From Cysteiniphilum litorale (lineage in GTDB: Bacteria > Pseudomonadota > Gammaproteobacteria > Francisellales > Francisellaceae), in NCBI RefSeq assembly GCF_003428165.1, contig NZ_QLIQ01000007.1:1-64000 (forward strand): 64,000 nt of DNA. Reading direction: 5' to 3'. The translations under genes were made by a program, and so were the position numbers. The notes beneath the pieces were generated by a model that saw only the letters and a program-made list of their open reading frames with translations, did no database searches and was not told the origin of the DNA. How positions within the stretch are numbered: position 1 is the stretch's first letter; each line of letters opens with the position of its first letter. Below are positions 29,079-37,603 of this stretch, one piece after another.

Positions 29079-29840
29079 ATGCCTATTTTTTTTCAACGTA
29101 TTTACGCATGGTTCGTACATTTATTTACCGCTAGTGGCGCTGTTTTCTCGGTACTGGCACTAACCAGCTCAGCACAAGCTTATGCGGCTAAACTATTAGG
29201 AAACCATCTTGATTATATCCATTATTTAAAGCTTTCTTTTTTATATGTCGTCATTGCGATTTTAATTGATGCCGCTGATGGCACATTAGCACGTCGTGTT
29301 GATATCAAAAAGCTAGCCCCTTTAGATGGTGGCTTATTAGATAATATTATTGATTTTACCAATTACGCGGTTATCCCTGCTGTGTGGGTTTATATCACCG
29401 ACGTCGTACCTGATGGCTTTAAAACACTTGCGCTTATCTTGATCATGCTTGCCTCATGCTATCAATTTTGCCAACTTGATGCTAAAACCAAAGATCACTT
29501 CTTTAAAGGCTTTCCAAGCTATTGGAATCTGGCAATTTATTATCTGATTTATTTCCAGTTCTCGGGAACCACTAACTTTGTAATTATTGTCGCTCTGACG
29601 ATTTTGACCTTTGTGCCGATTAAATACATCTACCCATCACGAATGAATTATCTAAGCAAGCGTAAATCAATTATTTCATTGATGTTTATCTACACATTGA
29701 TATGGGGCGCGGCAACGATTGCTTCAGCGCTTATTTGGCCAATATCTAATGCCCTTTTGACTTGGACGATTGTTAGTTATATTTTGGTCTATTTTCTCTT
29801 TAGTCTTTATCGCACTTTGAAGCCCTTAAACTGGCTGTAA
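29079..29840 (+). CDS. pcs: Phosphatidylcholine synthase
   Basis: 253-residue integral membrane protein with about 8 helices. Condenses choline with CDP-diacylglycerol to phosphatidylcholine and CMP. The CDP-alcohol phosphatidyltransferase motif is present as D67-G-T-L-A71-R72, then G84-x3-D88-x3-D92; the wider spacing between AR and the Gly than in other family members is that of bacterial Pcs. KTKDHFFKGFPSYWNL after it also matches Pcs proteins. Phosphatidylcholine is common in bacteria that live with eukaryotes; choline uptake genes are not in the window. Sits between ubiD and ubiX. Confidence 0.9.
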   Translation: MPIFFQRIYAWFVHLFTASGAVFSVLALTSSAQAYAAKLLGNHLDYIHYLKLSFLYVVIAILIDAADGTLARRVDIKKLAPLDGGLLDNIIDFTNYAVIPAVWVYITDVVPDGFKTLALILIMLASCYQFCQLDAKTKDHFFKGFPSYWNLAIYYLIYFQFSGTTNFVIIVALTILTFVPIKYIYPSRMNYLSKRKSIISLMFIYTLIWGAATIASALIWPISNALLTWTIVSYILVYFLFSLYRTLKPLNWL

Positions 29841-29862
29841 ATAATCAGATGTATAAAGTATT

Positions 29863-29885
29863 GGGCGTATGCAATACGCCCCTAC
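29863..29885. repeat. GGGCGTAT-GCA-ATACGCCC palindrome (R4), copy 1
   Basis: Perfect 8-bp stem followed by CTAC. An almost identical unit lies at 34920-34942. Each copy stands within 60 bases of an M1 element, so the two families travel or accumulate together. Confidence 0.7.
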
Positions 29886-29917
29886 AAAAACATCTATAAA
29901 ATACCGCACCTGTCATA

Positions 29918-30084
29918 TATACCCATCGTAAATCATTTCTCAATGTTTAATGCTGCAGAAGTGTTTGATGATCTTGAGCGATTGGATTGCAGATAATAGC
30001 TAGGACTATTGGCAAAATCCAATCGCTCAAAAGCGCAAAAAATTCAATGGCAGAAATACTGTAAAATGGTTTACGGTGGGTATA
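29918..30084. repeat. M1 miniature inverted-repeat element, copy A
   Basis: 167-bp element with terminal inverted repeats TATACCCATCGTAAATCATT and, in reverse, TATACCCACCGTAAACCATT. The interior holds a second long palindrome, GATTGGATTGCAGATAATAG opposite GATTGGATTTTGCCAATAG around the centre CTAGGAC. Copy B at 34731-34896 matches it in inverted orientation over its whole length. There is no open frame. It fills the pcs-ubiX gap and ends 18 bases before the ubiX start, so ubiX may be expressed through it. Confidence 0.8.
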
Positions 30085-30102
30085 TACTCCCAACCAATTT
30101 AA

Positions 30103-30693
30103 ATGATGACTTTATTATTCAAGCACATGCTTAAACATAATCGAATTATTATTGCGTTATCCGGTGCTACCGGCATTGAATATGCTGTCAGAATGCTCAA
30201 AGTTCTAAAAGTGCAAGGCATTGAAACGCATTTAATCGTATCAAAACCCGCTGAAATGACACGTGAATACGAAACAGCGTATCGCTCACAAGAGATCAAA
30301 TCCTTAGCACATAGCTATTATGCTAATGCTGATATTGGCGCTAAAATTGCCAGTGGCTCTTACCCAACCGATGGCATGATTATCATCCCCTCATCGACCA
30401 AAACTTTGGCTGAAATTGCCAATGGCATAGGGGATTCGTTAATTGCGCGCGCTGCGGATGTCGTGCTCAAAGAGCGACGTAAACTGATTATTTGCTTAAG
30501 AGAAACTCCCTTTAGCTTAATACACATTGAAAATATGCAAAAAGCAACATTAGCAGGTGCGATTATCATGCCGCCTGTACCTGCTTTTTATCACAAACCG
30601 CAAACGCTTGATGACATCATCGATGACTTTGTTTATCGTACACTCGATGTTTTTGGGCTAAATTTACCTCAAATGAAACAATGGCAAGGATAG
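30103..30693 (+). CDS. ubiX: Flavin prenyltransferase UbiX
   Basis: 196 residues. Makes prenylated FMN, the cofactor of UbiD, from FMN and dimethylallyl phosphate. LSGATGIEYAVRML (19-32), PSSTKTLAEIANG (96-108) and LRETPFSLIHIENM (132-145) are the signature flavin and prenyl-donor sites. ATG 30103 is used; ATG 30127 is possible since homologues begin close to the KHNRIIIALSGATG stretch. It lies 13 bases before the DUF475 gene. It shares a strand with ubiD, but pcs and an M1 element separate them. Confidence 0.93.
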   Translation: MMTLLFKHMLKHNRIIIALSGATGIEYAVRMLKVLKVQGIETHLIVSKPAEMTREYETAYRSQEIKSLAHSYYANADIGAKIASGSYPTDGMIIIPSSTKTLAEIANGIGDSLIARAADVVLKERRKLIICLRETPFSLIHIENMQKATLAGAIIMPPVPAFYHKPQTLDDIIDDFVYRTLDVFGLNLPQMKQWQG

Positions 30694-30706
30694 AAGGATA
30701 ATAAAC

Positions 30707-31723
30707 ATGCATCAAAACCTTAAGTATTTTTACAGTGCTTTTTTCATTACGATTGTTGGCATTATTGCCGCAGTCATGCTTGAACCAACACACAAAGCCT
30801 ATGCGCTTTATTTGATTTTGGTTTTGGCACTCTTGGAGATTTCATTGAGTTTTGATAATGCGGTCGTTAATGCCAAAGTATTGGCAAATATGCCAAAAAA
30901 GTGGCAGAAGATATTTATCTGGATTGGTTTGCCAATTGCTGTATTTGGTATGCGCTTAATCTTCCCTATCCTCTTGGTCAGTGTGACGACAAGCCTATCC
31001 TTTCTTGATGTCTTTAAGCTAGCTACTAATGATCCTGCGGCTTATCAACACGCCTTAGAGCTTGGCTTTCCTACGATCTGCGCATTTGGTGGGGGCTTTC
31101 TGATCATGGTGTTTTTGAAGTTTTTCGTTGCTGAGAAACATGATCTTCACTGGATCCCAGCGATTGAAGAAAATAAATTTATTAGCCTGATTCGTCACTA
31201 CCCAGGTGGTTATATTATCTTTGCACTAATTATTGGTTTTATCGTTATTTACAATGCGGATAGCAATCAAGGGGGTACACTAGCACTTGCCTTTTTAATG
31301 GGCTTAATGGTGCATGAAGCATTAGGTATTTTAAACCACGCCTTTGGTAGCAATATGACGGGCAAGGTTATGCAAAATGGTCTTATGGGCTTTTTATATC
31401 TTGAGGTATTAGATGCATCTTTCAGCTTTGATGGTGTTATTGGTGCCTTCGCCATTTCAACAAATATCTTTATTATCATGATTGGTTTGGGTATTGGTGC
31501 GATGTATGTGCGCTCACTGACCATCTTCTTTGTTGAGCATCAAACCTTAACGAAATTTCGCTATCTTGAGCATGGCGCACATTACGCCATTGGCTTTTTA
31601 GCGATTATTATGTTTATCAAGATCTACACTCATGTACCAGAATGGTTAACAGGAACAATTGGGATTGGTTTAATTATCGTGGCGTTTGTTCACTCAAATA
31701 TTGCAAACAAACGCTCAACATAA
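30707..31723 (+). CDS. DUF475 (TerC-like) integral membrane protein
   Basis: 338 residues with about nine transmembrane helices. ALLEISLSFDNAVVNAKVL near residue 45 and LEVLDASFSFDGVIGAFAIS near 235 each carry the acidic FDN/FDG motif of the TerC superfamily, thought to bind a divalent metal. FRYLEHGAHYAIGFLAIIM at the C-terminus is typical of DUF475. Relatives act in metal-ion export or tellurium resistance, so manganese handling is a guess. A strong AGAAGGA precedes the ATG. Probably co-transcribed with ubiX (13-base gap). Confidence 0.85.
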   Translation: MHQNLKYFYSAFFITIVGIIAAVMLEPTHKAYALYLILVLALLEISLSFDNAVVNAKVLANMPKKWQKIFIWIGLPIAVFGMRLIFPILLVSVTTSLSFLDVFKLATNDPAAYQHALELGFPTICAFGGGFLIMVFLKFFVAEKHDLHWIPAIEENKFISLIRHYPGGYIIFALIIGFIVIYNADSNQGGTLALAFLMGLMVHEALGILNHAFGSNMTGKVMQNGLMGFLYLEVLDASFSFDGVIGAFAISTNIFIIMIGLGIGAMYVRSLTIFFVEHQTLTKFRYLEHGAHYAIGFLAIIMFIKIYTHVPEWLTGTIGIGLIIVAFVHSNIANKRST

Positions 31724-31757
31724 CTCTTACTTGCATTCGACTTACGCTCAGGTCACT

Positions 31758-33212
31758 TTAACAGCACTGCCCAAAGACAACGTCAAGCTCGCGCACGGCT
31801 TTAACATCATCAACGCGCTTTACCGGTTGCGTTAACGGCGCTTGTTTCATTTTCTCAGGATTTGTTCGTGCTAACTCACGAATTTCAATCATCGCATTAA
31901 CAAACTGATCCATTTGCTCGCGCGTTTCCGTCTCAGTCGGCTCAATCAATAAACACTCAGGCACCAACAATGGAAAATACATCGTTGGCGCATGCATATC
32001 ATGATCCAAAAGTTGCTTAGCAAAATCATTGGCATTAACACCATAGGCTTTTTTCTCAGGTGCTAATGAAACAATAAACTCATGTGACGCGCGACGATTA
32101 GGTAATGCAATTGTAAAGCCTGCCAACTTTAAACGTGCCATCATATAGTTGGCATTTAACGTAGCGATTTCTGAGGCTTTGGTTAAACCATTGCCACCCA
32201 ATGTTTTAAGGTAAACATAAGCACGGATTAATACGCCAACATTACCCATAAAGGCATGCATTGCACCAATGGTTTGTGGAATTGCCTCTTTACCTTTAAT
32301 GCGGTAGATATCACCCTCTTTAACAATGGTTGGCACTGGCAGATAAGGCAATAAACGCTTATTCACGGCAATAGGCCCACCGCCTGGTCCACCACCGCCA
32401 TGCGGTGTGGCAAAGGTTTTGTGAACATTCATATGCATTACATCAAAGCCCATTTTGCCTGGTTTAGCTTTACCCATAATCGCATTCAAATTCGCACCAT
32501 CATAATACAAAAGCCCACCCGCCTCATGCACAAGCTTAGCCACCTGCTCGATATCACGCTCAAATACGCCCATCGTTGATGGGTTGGTTAGCATAATGCC
32601 TGCCGTATTAGGTCCTAGGACTTTCTTTAAAGCCTCAATATCAATATCACCTGTTTTAAGTGATGTTGGGATCTCAATCACTTTGCACCCTGCCATCACC
32701 GCGGTTGCAGGGTTTGTGCCATGTGCGGCATCCGGCACAATGATTTCATTGCGATGCGCTTCATTATTAGCAATATGATACGCTCTGATCATCTGCACTC
32801 CAGCAAACTCACCTTGAGCACCGGCACAAGGCACAAGTGACACACCATCCATACCAGTGACTTCGCTTAAAATTTCCTGTAATTCATAGAGCATCTCCAA
32901 CAGACCTTGCTGTGTCAACTCATCTTGATAAGGATGGATATTTAAGACCGATGGGTTAAACGCACACTTCAATGCAATACGTGGATTGTATTTCATCGTG
33001 CATGAACCCAATGGATAAAACTGCGTATCAATCGAGAAGTTCTTTTGCGATAACTTGGTGAAATGACGTAAGACTTCAAGCTCACCTAACTCTGGTAATA
33101 AGGGTTTATCATCGCGCAAATGCTTTTGCTCAAAATGGATAATATCTGACACTGCCCATTTTTGTGAATTTGCTCTACGGTTTTCCGCTGATTTTTCAAA
33201 ACTAACTGTCAT
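31758..33212 (-). CDS. gcvPB: Glycine dehydrogenase (decarboxylating), subunit 2
   Basis: 484-residue subunit of the two-part P-protein, pairing with GcvPA. It decarboxylates glycine and passes the aminomethyl group to lipoylated GcvH. The PLP lysine lies in [21 protein letters not shown] at about residue 265, and [10 protein letters not shown] precedes it. Three bases separate it from the gcvPA stop, so both are made from one message. The P-protein is split in two as in Francisella; E. coli has a single 957-residue GcvP. Confidence 0.96.
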   Translation of the reverse strand: MTVSFEKSAENRRANSQKWAVSDIIHFEQKHLRDDKPLLPELGELEVLRHFTKLSQKNFSIDTQFYPLGSCTMKYNPRIALKCAFNPSVLNIHPYQDELTQQGLLEMLYELQEILSEVTGMDGVSLVPCAGAQGEFAGVQMIRAYHIANNEAHRNEIIVPDAAHGTNPATAVMAGCKVIEIPTSLKTGDIDIEALKKVLGPNTAGIMLTNPSTMGVFERDIEQVAKLVHEAGGLLYYDGANLNAIMGKAKPGKMGFDVMHMNVHKTFATPHGGGGPGGGPIAVNKRLLPYLPVPTIVKEGDIYRIKGKEAIPQTIGAMHAFMGNVGVLIRAYVYLKTLGGNGLTKASEIATLNANYMMARLKLAGFTIALPNRRASHEFIVSLAPEKKAYGVNANDFAKQLLDHDMHAPTMYFPLLVPECLLIEPTETETREQMDQFVNAMIEIRELARTNPEKMKQAPLTQPVKRVDDVKAVRELDVVFGQCC

Positions 33213-33215
33213 TGA

Positions 33216-34598
33216 TTATACCTCTGCTGCACAGGTTGCTAGAACTTTTGTTAATACATCGACATAGCGATTTAGATCCGTCTCATTGTGCACTTCAGTG
33301 ACACATACCAATAAGCTATTGGTCTGTTGAGCATCAAACTGCCCAAGATCATAACCTAACTGAACTTGGTCTTTCGTCGCAAGCGCCTTTGCTTCTTTGG
33401 CCGAAATCGGCAAGTCCACAACCATTTCATACATATAATTATGTGTGAAACGAACTTTAACACCTGATATCTTTGATAGCTTCTCTATCAATCGATGCGT
33501 GTTTTGGTGCGATTGTAATGCCACTTCTTTTAAGCCAACAGCCCCCATTAGTGTCATATAAACTGTTGCCGCTGTGACAAGCAAGCCTTGATTTGAGCAA
33601 ATATTTGATGTCGCTTTCGCGCGTCTGATATGCTGCTCGCGCGCTTGAAGTGTCAAACAAAACGCTTCTTTACCATCAACATCAACCGTGCGTCCGACAA
33701 TGCGCCCTGGCATTTGACGCGATAGCTCTTCCTTGGTGGTAATAAAACCAAAATAAGGACCACCTCCACTTAAAGGCAAGCCTAGACTTTGACCATCGCC
33801 ACAAGCAATATCGGCACCATCTTCCTCTTCTCCCCAATAGCCAGGTGCTTTTAACAAGCCTAGCGTCATTGGATTAACAAGACCGATAACCATTACTGAA
33901 GATTCATGTGCCCAATCGGTTATTGCATCAAACTCGGTAATCTGACCATAGAAGTTAACCTGCGGCACGATAACAGCGGCATAATCACCCACTTCAATTT
34001 CAGGTAAATCATCAATTTCAGTTTTACCAACACTTGGATTTGGCGTTAAAAACTCAAGTTCAATCCCTTGGGCATGCGTCATTGACTTAATCACATCAAC
34101 ATACTGCGGGAAAATCGCATCCGTAATCAGCACTTTCTTACTTTTGATTTTCTTATTAGCACGCACTGCCATCAATACGCTTTCAGCTAACGCTGTAGCA
34201 CCATCGTACATCGAGGCATTAGAGATATCCATACCCGTTAATGAAGCAATCATTGTCTGATATTCATAGATCACTTGCAATGTCCCTTGTGAAGCTTCTG
34301 CCTGATATGGGGTATATGAAGTATAAAACTCACCACGACTAATCACATCAGTGACAATCGCAGGCGTGTAATGCTGATAAGCACCCGCACCAATAAAGTT
34401 GGTTTGTGGAATATTTTTAGCGCACTTATCATTAAACAAACGATGCATTTGGCACTCATTTAAACCATCTGACAAATTTAAATGGCTTTTACTTTTAATC
34501 GACTGGGGAATCTCATCAAACAAGTCTTCAACTTTTTTTGCTCCAATCGTATAAAGCATCATATCAATGTCACGCTCGGTATGCGGCACAAAAGGCAT
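33216..34598 (-). CDS. gcvPA: Glycine dehydrogenase (decarboxylating), subunit 1
   Basis: 460-residue subunit of the heterotetrameric P-protein, with the PLP-fold scaffold but without the catalytic lysine. MPFVPHTERDIDMMLYTIGAKKVEDLFDEIP at the N-terminus and NFIGAGAYQHYTPAIV, FYTSYTPYQAEASQGTLQ and SNICSNQGL are conserved GcvPA pieces. AAGGAG lies six bases before the ATG. The 429 bases between this gene and gcvH contain a terminator and three repeat units, so it may have its own promoter, although none is clear. Confidence 0.96.
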   Translation of the reverse strand: MPFVPHTERDIDMMLYTIGAKKVEDLFDEIPQSIKSKSHLNLSDGLNECQMHRLFNDKCAKNIPQTNFIGAGAYQHYTPAIVTDVISRGEFYTSYTPYQAEASQGTLQVIYEYQTMIASLTGMDISNASMYDGATALAESVLMAVRANKKIKSKKVLITDAIFPQYVDVIKSMTHAQGIELEFLTPNPSVGKTEIDDLPEIEVGDYAAVIVPQVNFYGQITEFDAITDWAHESSVMVIGLVNPMTLGLLKAPGYWGEEEDGADIACGDGQSLGLPLSGGGPYFGFITTKEELSRQMPGRIVGRTVDVDGKEAFCLTLQAREQHIRRAKATSNICSNQGLLVTAATVYMTLMGAVGLKEVALQSHQNTHRLIEKLSKISGVKVRFTHNYMYEMVVDLPISAKEAKALATKDQVQLGYDLGQFDAQQTNSLLVCVTEVHNETDLNRYVDVLTKVLATCAAEV

Positions 34599-34643
34599 AT
34601 AGGCTCCTTATATCATGATAAAAAATAAGTTGAATTTTAATCA

Positions 34644-34695
34644 CCCCTCACCCGCGCAGCTTAATGCTGCACGACCTCTCCCGCAAGGGGCGAGG
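34644..34695. repeat. CCCCTCACCC...CCGCAAGGGG repeat (R3), copy 2
   Basis: Begins CCCCTCACCCGCGCAGCTTA and ends CCGCAAGGGGCGAGG, close to 27250-27300 with an extra T/A in the loop and one inner base missing. Lies 45 bases upstream of gcvPA. Confidence 0.65.
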
Positions 34696-34730
34696 TAATA
34701 AGTAGTACAACTTATTTTTCATTGGTTACC

Positions 34731-34896
34731 ATACCGCCCATAAACCATTTTACAGCATTTCTACCATTGAATTTTACGCTCTTTTGAGTGATTTAATTTT
34801 GGCAATAGTCCTAGCTATTACCTGCAATCCAATCACCCAAAAGCATCAAAAGCTTCTTCGGCACCGAACACCACAAAATGATTTACGAGCGGTATA
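34731..34896. repeat. M1 miniature inverted-repeat element, copy B
   Basis: About 166 bp, in the opposite orientation to copy A. The ends are ATACCGCCCATAAACCATTT and, in reverse, TATACCGCTCGTAAATCATT. The interior TTACAGCATTTCTACCATTG and GGCAATAGTCCTAGCTATTA match copy A read in reverse with scattered differences. It contains no gene and lies between gcvH and gcvPA. Confidence 0.8.
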
Positions 34897-34919
34897 TGTT
34901 TCTATCGTCTTACTTACAA

Positions 34920-34942
34920 GGGCGTATTCAATACGCCCCTAC
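34920..34942. repeat. GGGCGTATTCAATACGCCC palindrome (R4), copy 2
   Basis: Same unit as 29863-29885 with one loop base changed, again followed by CTAC. It lies 24 bases beyond M1 copy B. Confidence 0.7.
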
Positions 34943-34974
34943 TTACATTTAAAATCGTATTTTGTCATTACAAA

Positions 34975-35010
34975 CAAAAACGCCCGATGTCATCATAGCT
35001 CATCGGGCGT
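34975..35010 (-). terminator. Rho-independent terminator after gcvH
   Basis: On the minus strand ACGCCCGATG and CATCGGGCGT form a perfect 10-bp GC-rich stem with an 11-base loop and are followed by TTTTTG. It begins 17 bases past the gcvH stop. It should end the gcvT-gcvH transcript before gcvPA-gcvPB. Confidence 0.85.
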
Positions 35011-35027
35011 CTCTTTATATGCCAAAC

Positions 35028-35411
35028 TTAAGCATCAAGCTCCTCTGCGTATTCTTCTGCAGACAATAAATCATCTAATTCAGTTGGATCATCCATTTTA
35101 ATTTTGAATAACCAGCCCTCATCATAACACCCTTCATTAACCATTGATGGTGAATCAATCAATGCCTCATTGACCTCAACAATTGTCCCTGAGACTGGAG
35201 CGTAAACATCCGATGCTGCTTTAACTGATTCAACAACACAAACATCGTCACCAGCTTTTACTTCATCATCCAATTCAGGCAGCTCAACAAACACAAGCTC
35301 ACCAGCGCTTGATTGCGCAAAATCATCAATCCCACAAACGGCAATATCACCCTCAACACGCACCCACTCATGAGACTTGCTGTAGCGACACTCTTCTCTT
35401 ATTTCTGCCAT
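35028..35411 (-). CDS. gcvH: Glycine cleavage system H protein
   Basis: 127 residues. Lipoylated carrier shuttling the aminomethyl intermediate between P, T and L proteins. The lipoyl lysine is Lys64 in ESVKAASDVYAPVSG, and HEWVRVEGDIAVCGIDDFAQ is the conserved N-terminal part. TAAGGAG precedes the ATG. Same strand as gcvT with a 39-base gap; a strong terminator follows. Confidence 0.97.
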   Translation of the reverse strand: MAEIREECRYSKSHEWVRVEGDIAVCGIDDFAQSSAGELVFVELPELDDEVKAGDDVCVVESVKAASDVYAPVSGTIVEVNEALIDSPSMVNEGCYDEGWLFKIKMDDPTELDDLLSAEEYAEELDA

Positions 35412-35450
35412 TTTTTTCTCCTTAGGTTTTATATGTCATTCATTAAGATA

Positions 35451-36557
35451 TTAATTTTCAGTCACTGCTTTTTGGCATTCTCTATATACTTTTTCGCCTT
35501 TGCGTACAAAAGGAAATTGCACAATCTTAGCCGGAACTTGTTTATTGCGAATTTCAACAAATACATTCTCAGCATCTTTAGGGATACGTGCAAGCGCTAT
35601 ACTTTCAGATAGTGTTGGTGAGAAAGTGCCACTGGTGATAACCCCTGTTTTACTACTTCCTTCCACCACAACCTTTTGACCATGACGCAATACACCGCGA
35701 TCCAAAAGTACCAAGCCGACAAGCTTGCTATCAATCGCAGGTTTTTTCTTTAACAATGCCTCTTTCCCGATAAAGTCGCGATCATCAGTTAATGCCACTG
35801 TCCACATTAATGCTGATTCTACAGGTGTTGTCGTTTGATCCATATCTTGGGAATAAAGATTCATCCCCGCTTCTAAGCGTAAAGTATCGCGTGAAGCTAG
35901 ACCACAAGGGGTTACACCCTCGTCAATCAACTTATCCCAAAATGCACATACTTCACTTGCAGGGAGTGAGATTTCATAGCCATCTTCACCGGTATAACCC
36001 GTGCGAGCAATCATCCACTCACCATTTTTATGCATGCTAAATGGTTTTAGATTTCTCACCTCTTCTGTAGCTAAGTTTGCTAATGCAACATCAGCCTTTT
36101 GGCGCGCCTTGGGTCCTTGCACAGCAATAATTGCCAAGTCATCACGTACATTAATCTTGACGTCGAAATTGCTTTTATGTTTGTTCATCCACTCAACATC
36201 TGTTGTGCGATTTCCAGCATTAATCACCAACCGAATAAAGTCATCCCTAAAATGATAAGCGATAAGATCATCAACGATGCCTGCTCCTTCATTGAGCATA
36301 CAAGAATACAAAGCCTTGCCTTGTGGTACTTTATTAATATCATTGGCTAATAAAAATCGAATAAAGCGCTTTGCATCCTTGCCAATAATATCAACCGTTA
36401 GCATGTGACTAACATCAAATATACCGGCACTTTTGCGTACCGCATGATGCTCTTCAATCACGCCTTGATATTGAATAGGCATCTCCCAGCCAGCAAAGTC
36501 AACCATTCGTGCATTGTGTTGCAAATGCTTTTCATATAAAGGTGTTATTAATCCCAT
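35451..36557 (-). CDS. gcvT: Aminomethyltransferase (glycine cleavage T protein)
   Basis: 368 residues. Transfers the methylene group from the H protein to tetrahydrofolate, releasing ammonia. HNARMVDFAGWEMPIQYQGV, ARTGYTGEDGYEI, GLASRDTLRLEAGMNLYSQD and KKGEK-like C-terminal residues (PFVRKGEKVYRE) are conserved. The first gene of the cluster; GAGG six bases before the ATG and a TATAAT -10 box upstream (36599-36627). No glycine riboswitch structure is visible in the short leader. Confidence 0.97.
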   Translation of the reverse strand: MGLITPLYEKHLQHNARMVDFAGWEMPIQYQGVIEEHHAVRKSAGIFDVSHMLTVDIIGKDAKRFIRFLLANDINKVPQGKALYSCMLNEGAGIVDDLIAYHFRDDFIRLVINAGNRTTDVEWMNKHKSNFDVKINVRDDLAIIAVQGPKARQKADVALANLATEEVRNLKPFSMHKNGEWMIARTGYTGEDGYEISLPASEVCAFWDKLIDEGVTPCGLASRDTLRLEAGMNLYSQDMDQTTTPVESALMWTVALTDDRDFIGKEALLKKKPAIDSKLVGLVLLDRGVLRHGQKVVVEGSSKTGVITSGTFSPTLSESIALARIPKDAENVFVEIRNKQVPAKIVQFPFVRKGEKVYRECQKAVTEN

Positions 36558-36598
36558 GAATAACCTCGTATGGCTTAATCCTCTTACGTCGAGGGCTC

Positions 36599-36627
36599 AT
36601 TATAGCCAAAAGAAAATAGTGAATAAA
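36599..36627 (-). promoter_or_regulatory. Promoter candidate for gcvT-gcvH
   Basis: Perfect -10 box TATAAT (36604-36599) with TTTATT 17 bases upstream (36627-36622, three of six). The leader would be about 35 bases, too short for a riboswitch. Confidence 0.5.
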
Positions 36628-36661
36628 TCGCTAATTGGCAGAAATTTACAGAATTTAAATT

Positions 36662-36680
36662 CCCCTCACCCGTGCAGCAC
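36662..36680. repeat. R3 repeat fragment
   Basis: CCCCTCACCCGTGCAGCAC is the left end of the R3 unit at 27250; the rest is missing. It sits between gcvT and the GTPase gene. Confidence 0.5.
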
Positions 36681-36758
36681 CTTCTTCATATAGTTTACTT
36701 CACTGGGCAAATACGCTAAGGTAGCCATCAATTTACTATAAATATATTTTACCTTACG

Positions 36759-37601
36759 ATGATTCACTGGTTTCCAGGGCATATGCACAAAGCAACAAAA
36801 GAGCTTCTTAAGCTTATGCCACAAATTGATATTGCAATTGAAGTTGTTGACGCGCGCGCACCTGAGGCAAGTGCCAATCCGGTATTGCATGAAGCAGCCA
36901 AAAGCAAACCGATTATTAAGATTCTCTCTAAATCTGATCTTGCTGATCCTAAAGTCACCAAACAATGGCTTCAGTTTTATAATGGTAAGGCGATTGCCTT
37001 GGACATTGCACGTGATAAAAAAAGCGCGCAAAAGATCATTCAATTATGTAAAAAACAACTGCCCAATCGCGGCACGCTTTTAAAGCCAATACGTGCGGTT
37101 ATTTTTGGTATTCCTAATGTTGGCAAATCAACACTTATTAACAGTCTTGCCAAGCGTAAAATCGCACAAACGGGCAATGAACCTGCAGTCACTAAAAGGC
37201 AGCAAAAAATTGAGATTGAAAAACATTTTTATCTTAATGACACACCAGGGATTATGTTCCCAAGCCCGAAGGATGAAGGTTGTGGCTTTAAGCTTGCTGC
37301 TATTGGTTCGATTCGTGATACTGCCATGGATTACCCAACAACTGCTTATTTTATGCTGCAACTATTAAAACAAGATTACTCTGGAGTATTAAATTCTCGT
37401 TACAAAATTACTGAAGACTCAGAAGATTTAGAACAGATGCTTATAGAGGTTGGCAAAACACTAGGGCAGCAGCATATGCATCATATTGCCGAGAAACTTA
37501 TCCAAGACTTCCGCCAAGGCAGAATAGGCAAAATAACCTTGGAAACACCAGAGAACTATTTAAAATTTCAGGTGAATGAGAATGTTGAAGAAGGTATCTA
37601 A
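36759..37601 (+). CDS. ylqF: Ribosome biogenesis GTPase YlqF/RbgA
   Basis: 280 residues. Circularly permuted GTPase acting late in large-subunit assembly. The order is G4 SKSD (57-60), G1 GIPNVGKST (117-125), G2 Thr145 region and G3 DTPG (161-164), preceded by DARAPEASANP (31-41), as in YlqF/RbgA. The usual NKxD of G4 reads SKSD, which is a notable but tolerated substitution. The N-terminal HWFPGHMHKAT matches the family start. The C-terminal domain (200-280) is the RNA-binding ANTAR-like part. Divergent from gcvT, convergent with birA. Confidence 0.93.
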   Translation: MIHWFPGHMHKATKELLKLMPQIDIAIEVVDARAPEASANPVLHEAAKSKPIIKILSKSDLADPKVTKQWLQFYNGKAIALDIARDKKSAQKIIQLCKKQLPNRGTLLKPIRAVIFGIPNVGKSTLINSLAKRKIAQTGNEPAVTKRQQKIEIEKHFYLNDTPGIMFPSPKDEGCGFKLAAIGSIRDTAMDYPTTAYFMLQLLKQDYSGVLNSRYKITEDSEDLEQMLIEVGKTLGQQHMHHIAEKLIQDFRQGRIGKITLETPENYLKFQVNENVEEGI

Positions 37602-37603
37602 AT

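Larger units (their letters stand above)
34599..35027. other. 429-bp gap inside the glycine cleavage cluster
   Basis: Contains, from left to right, an R3 unit, M1 element copy B, an R4 unit and the gcvH terminator, each listed separately. Little sequence is left over, so this gap looks like a repeat-invaded site between two halves of an operon. Confidence 0.75.

Noticed and set aside
34599-34645. TTCAAC...TATAAG promoter right before gcvPA
   Set aside because: The -10 box would overlap the ribosome binding site, leaving no room for a transcript start.
34784-35101. 105-codon frame through M1 copy B and the gcvH end
   Set aside because: Crosses the repeat elements and the terminator; coincidental.
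36558-36604. Glycine riboswitch before gcvT
   Set aside because: The leader from the promoter candidate is only about 35 bases, too short, and no aptamer core is visible.
36666-37043. 125-codon minus frame overlapping the YlqF-like gene
   Set aside because: Antisense to a conserved GTPase, with no independent support.
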